This document shows positions 1 to 7,407 of a stretch of 64,000 nucleotides of DNA, in pieces. Each line of letters opens with the position of its first letter. Within the stretch, counting starts at the first letter, position 1. Source of the DNA: Bacillaceae bacterium OF18-1A. GTDB taxonomy: Bacteria > Bacillota > Bacilli > Bacillales > Bacillaceae_G. Under the pieces are notes generated by a model, which saw only the letters and a list, made by a program, of their open reading frames with translations, searched no databases and was not told where the DNA came from. The DNA lies in the NCBI GenBank assembly GCA_027694045.1, contig JAQEWB010000001.1, positions 310,001 through 374,000 of the forward strand. Reading direction: 5' to 3'. A program made the translations under genes and the position numbers.

Positions 1-745
1 GATACTTTGTATAACTACTAATAATATTTTGAAGGTGTACATTATTGCATAGAGTTGAACCAATATAGATAATATAATCAATGTTTTTTACTTCTGCAAA
101 TTGAAGACTTAACGCAGTAACGACTTCACCAACAAGTCCTTGCACGGTTGCGATAATATCTGAGCTATTAAAATTTGAGTCTGTAATGGCCGCTTTTCCA
201 AAGTTGCTCGCAGTTAAGGTATTATCGATAGGGGAGAGAATACCGCCATAAATATCTCCGACCGTAATATCTAAATCTTTTCTAGAACCTATTTTTGTTA
301 AAGGGATTACATCTTCAAACTGATCTATATTTGTTAATAGTTTTGAAAGCCCCATAATTGTACCACCACCAACTCCAGTTCCACCAGCGCGAATATATTG
401 GTCGTTATAAACGTAATGAATGGAAGTACCTGTACCGATATTTGTTAAAATAAAGTTGTTTATAGAATCTTTTTCATCTTTTAATATGTGTCGTACACCT
501 GCAAGAGTAGCTTCAAATTCGTTTAACTCTATTATTCTATATGAATCTGAAAGTTGTTGCTGTAATAACTTCGCTTTACCACCTGTAATACATATTTTTT
601 TCGTTTCATTTTTATTTTGAAGCCAATCTATTACTTTATCTTGTTCATGTGAATAAAATTTTTCAAAAGCTAATTCCTTTTTTTCGTTAAAATAAGCAAC
701 TTTCGTTAATGTTCCACCAGCATCAATTCCGACAGCACGCTGCAT
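1..745 (-). CDS. coaW: Type II pantothenate kinase, 3' end outside window
   Basis: Phosphorylates pantothenate, the first step of coenzyme A synthesis, in the cytoplasm. The N-terminus reads [19 protein letters not shown], with the ASKHA phosphate-binding DAGGTLTK motif. Further in are [11 protein letters not shown] and GGTGVGGGT, both typical of the eukaryote-like (type II, staphylococcal) enzyme. About 248 residues are present and the C-terminus runs off the left edge. The ATG at 745 follows a TAGGAG ribosome site. The FabZ-like gene lies upstream on the same strand, 27 bases away, so co-transcription is likely. Many bacilli also carry a type III enzyme (CoaX) elsewhere. Confidence 0.9.
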   Translation of the reverse strand, partial: MQRAVGIDAGGTLTKVAYFNEKKELAFEKFYSHEQDKVIDWLQNKNETKKICITGGKAKLLQQQLSDSYRIIELNEFEATLAGVRHILKDEKDSINNFILTNIGTGTSIHYVYNDQYIRAGGTGVGGGTIMGLSKLLTNIDQFEDVIPLTKIGSRKDLDITVGDIYGGILSPIDNTLTASNFGKAAITDSNFNSSDIIATVQGLVGEVVTALSLQFAEVKNIDYIIYIGSTLCNNVHLQNIISSYTKY

Positions 746-772
746 TTTTCTACTCCTAACTATGTGTTATAT

Positions 773-1171
773 TTACTCAGCTTGATAAATTAATAATTTT
801 TCCACTGTAACAATCGGCAGACCATTTGCTGTTGCGGTTCCTTTACCGAGAATAAACCCCCTCCGATTGCGTGTTAGCTCGTAATGCAATTCAAGTGTAT
901 CACCGGGATATGCTTTTTCGTGGAATTCAACTCCATCTAATGAGGAGAGAAATCCTAGTCCTTCAGAGGCGTTCGTATTTACAAATGCACTAAGTTGAGC
1001 AAGCGCTTCGACAATTAACATATGAGGCATATGTTTTTGAGTATCGTTTATAAACCATTCGTTATTTGTAATGAGTTTATATCCTGAAACGGATTCGCCT
1101 TGTGTTATATTTGTAACTTTATCAATCATTAAAAATGGATAGCGGTGAGGAAGAGTATCTTTAATATGCAT
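773..1171 (-). CDS. FabZ-like 3-hydroxyacyl-ACP dehydratase (hotdog fold)
   Basis: Hotdog-fold protein of 132 aa resembling FabZ/FabA dehydratases, which remove water from 3-hydroxyacyl thioesters. The N-terminus has LPHRYPFLMIDKV with the catalytic-type His, and MPHMLIVEALAQ supplies the Glu of the second motif. The usual Gly after MP is replaced by His. A longer frame opens at 1228, but the ATG at 1171 has GGAGG eight bases upstream and starts right before the conserved motif, so it is preferred. It lies just downstream of the aminotransferase. It is shorter than housekeeping FabZ and not in a fab operon, so its acyl substrate is unknown. Confidence 0.75.
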   Translation of the reverse strand: MHIKDTLPHRYPFLMIDKVTNITQGESVSGYKLITNNEWFINDTQKHMPHMLIVEALAQLSAFVNTNASEGLGFLSSLDGVEFHEKAYPGDTLELHYELTRNRRGFILGKGTATANGLPIVTVEKLLIYQAE

Positions 1172-1227
1172 ATGAAAGTACCTCCAATAAATAATACCCC
1201 TGCTATAGTTAAGCAGGGGAGTGATCA

Positions 1228-2427
1228 TTAATTTTTAACTAATTCATTTGCTTTTTCAAGAGAGAAAATCCCACTATTTTTAATGTTTTCAACGACTTGT
1301 TGTAATACTGCTTTATCTTGAACAAGAGCAATGCGTACAAAACCTTCTCCGTGAGGTCCGAATGCATGCCCTGGTGTTACAACGACGTTTGCGCGATCCA
1401 TTAATGCATAAGCGAATTCTAAAGAAGTCCATCCTTTCGGAATTTCAGCCCAAACGAACATACTGCCGGCTGGTTTTTCAACGTTCCAACCAAATGTTTG
1501 GAACCCGTCAACTAAAGTATCTCTACGTTCTTGATAAATACTGCGGTTTTTCTCACAAAATGCAGCACCATTTCTTAGTGCAGCAGATGCTGCTTTTTGG
1601 ATAGGTAAAAATACACCATAATCTGTATTGGATTTAAACTGTGTAAGTGCACCAACAATCTCTTCGTTTCCGATCATATAACCAATTCGGCTACCTGCTA
1701 AACTATAACTTTTTGATAAAGAGTTTATTTCTACGCCAACTTCTTTTGCACCTGGAACAGAGAGGAAGCTAATTGGTTTATTGCCATCAAAATAAAATTC
1801 AGCATAAGCAAAATCATGAACAACAATAATGTTATGTTTTTTTGCAAATACGATTACCTCTTTAAAGAAATCTTCATGGGCCATTGCTGGAACTGGATTC
1901 CCTGGGAAGTTCAAAATCATCATTTTCGCTTTATCGGCAATTTCTTCCGGAATAGCTTGTAAGTTAGGTAAGAAATCATTCTCTTTCTTTAATGGCATAT
2001 AGTAAGGTGTTGCACCTGCCATTTGAATGCCTGTTTCATAAGCTGTATATCCTGGATCAGGAACTAGTATGATATCTTCAGGATTTGCAAAAACCATAGG
2101 TAAGTGCACGAGTCCGTCTTGCGAACCCATTAATAATAAAACTTCTTTATCGGCATCTAATATAACGTTATGAGTGTTGTTGTAATATTCAGTTACAGCT
2201 TCGTGAAATTCTTGAATACCACTTAATGTGTATCCATAGCTTTCCTTTTCACTTGCCGTATGTACCATCGCTTCTCTTACGAAATCAGCAGGAGGCATAT
2301 CGGGATTCCCGATACTTAAATCGATCATTTTATGACCTGCTGCAATTTTTTCTTTTTTATAGGCCCCTAATTCACTAAATATAGAAGATTGGAATGCTTT
2401 CATTCTAGTTGCTAACGTATAAGTCAT
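1228..2427 (-). CDS. PLP aminotransferase, class I/II (LL-DAP/aspartate aminotransferase-like)
   Basis: Fold-type I PLP enzyme of 399 aa. It has the N-terminal substrate loop (DLSIGNPDMPP), the Asn/Asp/Tyr cofactor residues (NFPGNPVPAM, VVHDFAYAEF) and the Schiff-base Lys in SLSKSYSLAGSRIGY. The C-terminal Arg lies in EGFVRIALV. The family includes LL-diaminopimelate aminotransferases and aspartate/alanine-type enzymes, and sequence alone does not fix the donor. A GGAGGGG site precedes the ATG at 2427. Its stop is followed at once by the FabZ-like gene, and pantothenate kinase comes next, suggesting one minus-strand unit. Confidence 0.85.
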   Translation of the reverse strand: MTYTLATRMKAFQSSIFSELGAYKKEKIAAGHKMIDLSIGNPDMPPADFVREAMVHTASEKESYGYTLSGIQEFHEAVTEYYNNTHNVILDADKEVLLLMGSQDGLVHLPMVFANPEDIILVPDPGYTAYETGIQMAGATPYYMPLKKENDFLPNLQAIPEEIADKAKMMILNFPGNPVPAMAHEDFFKEVIVFAKKHNIIVVHDFAYAEFYFDGNKPISFLSVPGAKEVGVEINSLSKSYSLAGSRIGYMIGNEEIVGALTQFKSNTDYGVFLPIQKAASAALRNGAAFCEKNRSIYQERRDTLVDGFQTFGWNVEKPAGSMFVWAEIPKGWTSLEFAYALMDRANVVVTPGHAFGPHGEGFVRIALVQDKAVLQQVVENIKNSGIFSLEKANELVKN

Positions 2428-2557
2428 TAAAACCCCTCCTAAAAACAGTGTTTTCTTTCTGCATTTTTAATTATTCTGAAAACACATGTTTACATTTTAT
2501 CATTTTTTTACGAAAATTAAAACGATTGACAAATTTAGAAGGAGGAATCTAAATTGA

Positions 2558-2586
2558 AAAACCGCAAAAATATATTTTGCGGTTTT
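2558..2586 (-). terminator. Rho-independent terminator after the 2602 lipoprotein gene
   Basis: The arms AAAACCGCAAAA and TTTTGCGGTTTT enclose a short loop, and a T-run follows on the minus strand. It lies 15 bases past the stop of the lipoprotein gene. Confidence 0.75.
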
Positions 2587-2601
2587 GTAGAATTTCTATA
2601 G

Positions 2602-2970
2602 TTAATTATTTGTTTTTTTATATGTACACATTTTTTCAGCGTTTATAAAGTAAACATTTAATTTATTATCAGCAACTTTTAAAGATTGTTCTGATGTAAA
2701 GGAATTACCATAATCAATATGATATGTGCTAGAGTTACTTACAAACGATCCTTTATATAAGTCTTCTTTTTTATTTGTTGTTTGCATTTCTACTAAATTT
2801 TGAACAAATTCCTCTTTATTTTCTTTTTTGACCACGGTTTCAAATTTATAATATACTGGGCATCCACCATCTTTATTGTCAACGATTTCCCAAGAACCGT
2901 ATATGTCATTATTGCTACATCCACTAAGTAAAATAATTAGTATAGGAAATGTAAGGAAATATTTTTCCAT
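2602..2970 (-). CDS. Small putative lipoprotein
   Basis: Predicted lipoprotein of 122 aa and unknown function. The start MEKYFLTFPILIILLSGCSN is a lipoprotein signal peptide with lipobox LSGC, so the mature protein would be anchored by Cys on the outer face of the membrane. The mature part begins with a GSWEIVDNKDG segment like the first strand of small beta-barrel lipoproteins. The ATG at 2970 has AAAGGAG eight bases upstream; a longer frame to 2997 lacks such a site. It is monocistronic, with its own terminator. Confidence 0.7.
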   Translation of the reverse strand: MEKYFLTFPILIILLSGCSNNDIYGSWEIVDNKDGGCPVYYKFETVVKKENKEEFVQNLVEMQTTNKKEDLYKGSFVSNSSTYHIDYGNSFTSEQSLKVADNKLNVYFINAEKMCTYKKTNN

Positions 2971-3135
2971 TTTGTGCTCCTTTCTTTTCTCTTTCAATAA
3001 ACGTGCGAATACGATACGAATATTGTAATAAATAAAGTTTAAATTTTTATAAAGAATTATTTAATTTCACATAAAAATTTAGTGGGAATTGAATAGGCAT
3101 GAATCTAGTGTAAAGTCAGATTCATGCCTAGTGCG

Positions 3136-3438
3136 CTATCGTATGTTTTGTTTTTTGAGAATAAATAAAGCGGAAAGAAAAATGACAATGCCATTTAAAA
3201 TATATATATTTACAATAGAAACGGTTAGGTTGAATACTCCAAAATTAGCTTTATTAAATATAGAAGTGAATGCTGAAATCGTCAAAAAGATAATGGGAGT
3301 TAACAGTAAAAATGTGAAACCTGCCACAATTCTTCTTTTAAAGTTATGCCCTGAAAGGGAAATGGCTAAAAAGTTTAGGATACTAAACATAGCAATTACA
3401 AAAAGAAGGATAATAAATACCTGCATGCCATCAGACAT
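3136..3438 (-). CDS. Small integral membrane protein
   Basis: About 100 aa with three hydrophobic stretches: near the N-terminus (MQVFIILLFVIAMFSILNFL), in the middle (AGFTFLLLTPIIFLTISAF) and at the C-terminus (IYILNGIVIFLSALFILKK). Function unknown. The ATG at 3438 follows AGGTGG at good spacing, whereas the in-frame GTG at 3444 is too close to that site. It lies alone between the lipoprotein gene and a bcr1 repeat. Confidence 0.6.
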   Translation of the reverse strand: MSDGMQVFIILLFVIAMFSILNFLAISLSGHNFKRRIVAGFTFLLLTPIIFLTISAFTSIFNKANFGVFNLTVSIVNIYILNGIVIFLSALFILKKQNIR

Positions 3439-3564
3439 TTTCACACCACCTATATAATTATGTTATTTACTGTATTCGAAAGTTCAATGGTTTACTCCTT
3501 TAAAAAACTATAGCAAAAGAAGCATGGATCAGTATAAAACCAAATCCATGCCTCCAATGTTTCC

Positions 3565-3722
3565 TTTATCCCGCATTAACGGGCAGTAAGACCCCCACCT
3601 CAAAATTCAGCGAAAGCGAAGAAGTTAGGTGGGGGATTAACTGCCCGTAAAAGCCCGATTGGTGAGGGCTAATAATCAGTGGGGGATGAACAAAACCCCC
3701 ACTGATTAAAGTTTCACTTTAT
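3565..3722 (+). repeat. bcr1-type repeat, full-length copy A
   Basis: A 158-bp element bounded by TTTAT at both ends (3565-3569 and 3718-3722). It begins TTTATCCCGCATTAACGGGC and ends AAAGTTTCACTTTAT. Inside are nested inverted repeats: GACCCCCACCT with AGGTGGGGG, GGGCAGT with ACTGCCC, and GTGGGGG with CCCCCAC. It matches what is known of bcr1, a transcribed, structured, non-coding mobile repeat of the B. cereus group. It is the most complete of seven copies here. Its right TTTAT supplies the stop codon of the neighbouring MFS gene. Confidence 0.9.
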
Positions 3723-4921
3723 AAATTCGCAGATTGCGACGGCTGCTTTTCGTAATTCTTCTGTTTTGATAAGGAGATAAAAATAATGAATAATGAAATG
3801 ACCCCGAAAATTAAGACCATATACTGTAATCCAATCGTATCTAAGAAGAAACCGGTTCCGAGTAATACAATTTGGAACATAACTCGCTCAAACATATTAC
3901 GGAATGAGAAGAGACGACCGTGATAGCTTTTTTCCACTTTCGTTTGAAAAATTGTCGACATAATGGGGAAGAAACAGCCAACGCTAAATCCGAATAAACC
4001 GAACGATACGAGAGCCATCCATTTTATATCGCTAAAGAATAACGAAAGATGTGCGCATGCAGTACAAAATGCAAAGAAATATAGTAATTTCTCAGGTTTA
4101 AAATGATTAGAAATACGTTTAATTACAAATGCGCCTAACATGAAGGCTACACCTTCAATTGTATATATAAATCCTTTAATCGTTGGATCGTGTTGCATTT
4201 CACTAATGTTAATAACCATTAAATTGAAGCCAGCTATAAATAAAAGGGGGATAATACTTAATATAAGTGCTCTATAAGCAATCGGAATTCCTTTTAAAAT
4301 ACGAAATACTTCCATAAAGCTATTATCTTTTGTTGCTTGTTTACTTGGCATACTTGATTTTTTATCTTCAAATTGTAGGAAGAAAGTTGATACGAATAGT
4401 AAAGCATATGCTGCCATTGAGAAGGCGTACATATATTGTAAACTCATCACAACTAAAAGTACCCCGCCTAATGAAGTACCTGCAATACGAGCAATCGTCC
4501 CGACATTCATATGTACACCATTCATTTGTAATAACTCATGTTCACGAACGATAAGTGGAATGACAGATTGTAATGCAGGAAAATAAAAGGCTGCTGAAAT
4601 TTGCAGTGCTATCATAAAAGCAACCATAAAGGCGATGCTTTCATACTGAATTGCGAAAAACATGAAAATAACACTAAGGACACGGCCAAATCCAGCATAA
4701 AGTAGAACTTTTTTCTTTTCATACTGATCGATCACTCGGCCAGCCATGGGGCCAACTAGAACGCCAGCTAATAGTCCGATAAATAATATAACTGATTTCA
4801 TAAAATCAGAAGGAACATACTTTTGCATAAATTCAAGGTTGCCAAGAATACCAAGCCATAACCCTAGACCAGCAATATATTCCCCAATTAATACAATCCA
4901 AACGTTTTTATTACGCCACAT
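3719..4921 (-). CDS. MFS transporter, 12-TM type
   Basis: Major facilitator of 400 aa with about 12 hydrophobic segments. The loop 2-3 region reads GPMAGRVIDQYEKKKVLLYAG, a divergent form of the usual G-x-x-x-D-R/K-x-G-R/K-K motif. Probably a drug or metabolite exporter; the substrate cannot be told. The ATG at 4921 has GGAGAGG upstream. The upstream region holds the GGTTTTATAT string twice (the second copy sits in the leader), possibly a small duplication. The stop TAA (3721-3719) lies inside the terminal TTTAT of a bcr1 repeat, whose stem-loops may also serve as its transcript end. Confidence 0.85.
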   Translation of the reverse strand: MWRNKNVWIVLIGEYIAGLGLWLGILGNLEFMQKYVPSDFMKSVILFIGLLAGVLVGPMAGRVIDQYEKKKVLLYAGFGRVLSVIFMFFAIQYESIAFMVAFMIALQISAAFYFPALQSVIPLIVREHELLQMNGVHMNVGTIARIAGTSLGGVLLVVMSLQYMYAFSMAAYALLFVSTFFLQFEDKKSSMPSKQATKDNSFMEVFRILKGIPIAYRALILSIIPLLFIAGFNLMVINISEMQHDPTIKGFIYTIEGVAFMLGAFVIKRISNHFKPEKLLYFFAFCTACAHLSLFFSDIKWMALVSFGLFGFSVGCFFPIMSTIFQTKVEKSYHGRLFSFRNMFERVMFQIVLLGTGFFLDTIGLQYMVLIFGVISLFIIFISLSKQKNYEKQPSQSANL

Positions 4922-5078
4922 AATATAAAACCTCTCCGTCTTTTAAAATGAAAAACTCGTATATAAAACCTCCTTTTTGAAACATTATATGTAACCCGAT
5001 TTTTTAGAGTCAGAGTCTATATTACGTGTTTCATTAGTTGATTTCAATATTTTTGATTTGTAAAAATTTGACCTAAAA

Positions 5079-5125
5079 AAGCATCAAGAATATATATCGC
5101 TTATGCGAAATATTTCTTGATGCTT
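5079..5125 (-). terminator. Terminator of the small AUA-start gene
   Basis: The arms AAGCATCAAGAA and TTCTTGATGCTT flank an AT-rich loop. On the minus strand a T-run follows. It ends nine bases past the stop codon at 5134. Confidence 0.75.
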
Positions 5126-5133
5126 TTCATGCA

Positions 5134-5286
5134 TTAGGCAGAAAATTCATCTTTACGTACTTCAAAGAATTCATTTTTGCGTAAGTAATTATACAGTTTT
5201 TCTGATACTTCTTCTTCTTGAGATATTAAGAAACGATGATCAAAAGCATAGAAAGATTGACCTTTAATTAATTTTACGTAATATAT
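5134..5286 (-). CDS. Conserved-looking 50-aa protein with apparent AUA start
   Basis: An open frame of 50 codons reads (I)YYVKLIKGQSFYAFDHRF and then a Glu-rich helix, ending FEVRKDEFSA. No ATG, GTG or TTG exists in frame between the upstream TAA and mid-gene. A strong GGGAGG lies eight bases before an ATA codon (5286-5284), exactly where a start should be, and a good terminator follows. I infer either a true AUA start or an ATG-to-ATA change that weakens or kills the gene. Composition is protein-like (mixed charged and aromatic residues, amphipathic helix). Function unknown. Confidence 0.55.
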   Translation of the reverse strand: MYYVKLIKGQSFYAFDHRFLISQEEEVSEKLYNYLRKNEFFEVRKDEFSA

Positions 5287-5494
5287 TTTACACGCCTCCC
5301 TTAAATGATTTTATATTATATTGACCTTTTTGATTGTTAATCATACTTAAAGTTTCAAAGAGATGTACTAAAGTTTAAAAATATGTTGAAAAGGCTTACA
5401 ACTTCGTACGGTTTATGTCATCTTTTTCGATAGTTTGAATAAAGAAAACTCTTCTATACTACAAATAAGTTCCGTAAAATAAGGGGGTAAAAAG

Positions 5495-5593
5495 ATGGAT
5501 GAAGTAATTGGGGAAGTTGTAGTTGAAATGACGGCGGATGTTGTAGGAAGCTGGGGAACCAGTAGTAATGAGGAGAAGAAGAAAACGCTGTAA
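5495..5593 (+). CDS. Putative 32-aa peptide
   Basis: A short ORF, MDEVIGEVVVEMTADVVGSW followed by a Lys-rich tail, behind an AAGGGGGT ribosome site. It is followed by a hairpin terminator (5632-5661). The hydrophobic, acidic N-terminal helix and basic tail suggest a membrane-associated peptide or the leftover N-terminus of a longer protein. Function unknown. Confidence 0.4.
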   Translation: MDEVIGEVVVEMTADVVGSWGTSSNEEKKKTL

Positions 5594-5631
5594 ATAATTT
5601 TATTGAACGTCGGTATATACGGGTAGCACTT

Positions 5632-5661
5632 AAAACTGATTTCTGTATAGAAGTCAGTTTT
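5632..5661 (+). terminator. Terminator after the 32-aa ORF
   Basis: The arms AAAACTGATTTC and GAAGTCAGTTTT are followed by a T-rich tail. Confidence 0.65.
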
Positions 5662-5733
5662 TATATTAAATTAACAATATCTAAACATTTGAATGTTAAT
5701 ATATAGATGGAAAAATTAAAGGAGTTGGTAAAG

Positions 5734-6126
5734 ATGAGTAGAACAAAAAATGTTGAATTGGATGTATCTGATATGTTTATAGTAAATTTTGATGAAAAGG
5801 ATTATTACTTCATTGTTCGTGAAAATTTATTTGCAGGGCCAATCCTTATATTCATTGATAGTGGTTATGAGTATGGTTTCTTTACTAAAGAGGCCATATT
5901 AAGGAGTAGTTACTTAAAGAGAGAGCTTATGAAGCTAGAGGGTATGAAGGAACTATTACTTGATGATTCACAATCAACTAGTTGGATTTGGGTTGCTGTT
6001 AGTCATAAGCATTTTGGATTTGAGGCAAGAGAGGTTACAGATATCGAGTTGAAAATATATATGAATATACAAGAGAATGTGGAGTATTTAAGGAAATATG
6101 GGAGCAGTTCTTACACCTCTTTTTAA
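5734..6126 (+). CDS. Hypothetical protein, 130 aa
   Basis: Soluble protein with no recognised domain. It begins MSRTKNVELDVSDMFIVNFD and has mixed alpha/beta character with aromatic-rich strands (DYYFIVRENLF, SWIWVAVSHKHFGF). A frame extends to an ATG at 5707, but AAAGGAG lies nine bases before the ATG at 5734, which is therefore chosen. No obvious operon partner; the methyltransferase unit begins 32 bases later. Confidence 0.6.
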   Translation: MSRTKNVELDVSDMFIVNFDEKDYYFIVRENLFAGPILIFIDSGYEYGFFTKEAILRSSYLKRELMKLEGMKELLLDDSQSTSWIWVAVSHKHFGFEAREVTDIELKIYMNIQENVEYLRKYGSSSYTSF

Positions 6127-6157
6127 CGCCGAATTATAAAGAAGGAATTGAAAATAA

Positions 6158-6220
6158 ATGAAGAGAACTTTATTATATGAATCTTATATAAATAAGAATA
6201 GAAAGAAGATGATAAAGTGA
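6158..6220 (+). CDS. Short leader ORF overlapping the methyltransferase start
   Basis: A 20-aa ORF (MKRTLLYESYINKNRKKMIK) behind AGAAGGAA. Its TGA (6218-6220) overlaps the GTG start of the methyltransferase at 6217. The main gene has only a weak ribosome site of its own, so translational coupling is plausible. It could also be chance. See findings. Confidence 0.3.
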   Translation: MKRTLLYESYINKNRKKMIK

Positions 6221-7002
6221 AAAAAGAAGAGCTTGTAAAGAAACAATTTGGTAGTAATGCAGAAAAGTATGTGAAAAGTAAAATACATGCACAAGGACCA
6301 GATTTACAATATATAGTTCAACAAATTGAAACTCGTCATCATACACGCCTTCTTGATATTGCTACTGGTGGAGGACATGTTGCAAATATATTAGCACCTA
6401 TGTTTAAAGAAGTAGTTGCACTTGATTTAACGGAAAAGATGTTGGAAAAGGCAAAAAGTTTTATAAAGCAGAATGGTCATGCAAACGTGTCGTTTGTAGA
6501 AGGGAATGCAGAGAGTTTACCATTTGCAAATCATTCTTTTGATACGATTACATGTCGTATTGCAGCACATCATTTTGCGAACCCTGCACAGTTTATTTTT
6601 GAAGTAAATCGTACATTAGAGGATAACGGGCTTTTTATATTAATAGATAATGTTTCACCAGAAAATAATGAATTTGATACTTTCTATAATTTTATAGAAA
6701 AGAAACGAGATCCTAGTCATGAGAGGGCTTTGAAAAAGACAGAATGGATCACTTTATTAGAGAAAAATGGCTTACAATTGCAATCATGTTTCACCTTTGA
6801 CAAAAAGTTCAATTTTGACTGGTGGTGCGACATGATGGACGTACCTATGCAAAAACGAGAGAAATTAACGGAGTGTATGATGAAAACACCTAATGAAATG
6901 CAGAAATACTTTAATATTCAATTTGAAAATAATAAAGTAGAGTCGTTCTATACTGAAATGTCGATGTTTATATGTAAAAAAAGTACAACGCTAAAAAGGT
7001 AA
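6217..7002 (+). CDS. Class I SAM-dependent methyltransferase (UbiE/COQ5-like)
   Basis: Methyltransferase of 261 aa that uses S-adenosylmethionine; the substrate is unknown. Motif I is LLDIATGGGHVANIL (residues about 45-59), the motif II acidic residue is in VVALDLTEKML, and the motif III region is NAESLPFANHSFDTITCRIAAHHF. This arrangement is typical of the ubiquinone/menaquinone-type family, but the housekeeping enzyme lies elsewhere in bacilli and this protein has an extra C-terminal helical segment (WWCDMMDVPMQ). The start is GTG at 6217. Confidence 0.85.
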   Translation: MKKEELVKKQFGSNAEKYVKSKIHAQGPDLQYIVQQIETRHHTRLLDIATGGGHVANILAPMFKEVVALDLTEKMLEKAKSFIKQNGHANVSFVEGNAESLPFANHSFDTITCRIAAHHFANPAQFIFEVNRTLEDNGLFILIDNVSPENNEFDTFYNFIEKKRDPSHERALKKTEWITLLEKNGLQLQSCFTFDKKFNFDWWCDMMDVPMQKREKLTECMMKTPNEMQKYFNIQFENNKVESFYTEMSMFICKKSTTLKR

Positions 7003-7033
7003 AGTTTTAATCCGCGGGAACCATCCAAAAACG

Positions 7034-7135
7034 TTGAAGTGGGAGTCTTGCTATCTGTTCATACGAGATAAATATGTTGCAGTCCTTTCAAAGTACGATA
7101 TACTTATTACAGAGAAAATGAGAATTGAGGAATAG
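7034..7135 (+). CDS. Possible 33-aa ORF or gene relic before DUF3970
   Basis: A TTG-initiated frame reads LKWESCYLFIRDKYVAVLSK and on to ITEKMRIEE, ending five bases before the DUF3970 start. The residue make-up (Trp, Cys, many aromatics and charges) looks like real protein. The frame stays open further upstream without a clear start or ribosome site, so it may be the tail of a lost gene. The DUF3970 ribosome site (TGAGGA) lies inside its end. Confidence 0.25.
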   Translation: MKWESCYLFIRDKYVAVLSKYDILITEKMRIEE

Positions 7136-7140
7136 TAATA

Positions 7141-7329
7141 ATGATTCGAGTACGTATTGAAGGAACTGAGGAAGAAATGCTTGAGTTTATGGAGAAAATG
7201 CCGGATATTCCTGGTTTTGAAAAAACACATATGAGAGAACCGAGAAAAGGAAATAATCCGAAATACGATTCAAGTAAAAATGTATTAGCATATTTATCCT
7301 ATAGGAAGATTGAAGTCGCCAATAAATAG
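7141..7329 (+). CDS. DUF3970 family small protein
   Basis: A 62-aa protein starting MIRVRIEGTEEEMLEFMEKM and ending with the invariant-looking block REPRKGNNPKYDSSKNVLAY. I recognise this as the DUF3970 type common in bacilli. Function unknown. It is small, charged and soluble, and probably folds as a beta-alpha-beta unit. The stop codon lies in the stem of its own terminator. Confidence 0.75.
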   Translation: MIRVRIEGTEEEMLEFMEKMPDIPGFEKTHMREPRKGNNPKYDSSKNVLAYLSYRKIEVANK

Positions 7330-7336
7330 GCGGCTT
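7313..7336 (+). terminator. Terminator after DUF3970 gene
   Basis: AAGTCGCC pairs with GGCGGCTT and is followed by seven T. It overlaps the last codons of the gene. Confidence 0.8.
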
Positions 7337-7407
7337 TTTTTGTTTAATACAGTTTCACGACCTTGTCTTTTTCGCATAATAATGATAGTAGATTACGCTG
7401 AAGAGGG

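Noticed and set aside
2554-2601. TTG-started 15-aa ORF behind AAGGAGG
   Set aside because: It lies entirely on top of the terminator of the lipoprotein gene and encodes a Lys/Phe peptide dictated by the hairpin. The ribosome site match is probably chance.
3089-3457. 122-aa plus-strand ORF
   Set aside because: Exact antisense of the small membrane protein, which has a ribosome site and membrane segments; no site for this frame.
3565-3722. Copy A as a CRISPR repeat or riboswitch
   Set aside because: No spaced direct repeats. The same body recurs at six unrelated loci with TTTAT ends, fitting a mobile repeat instead.
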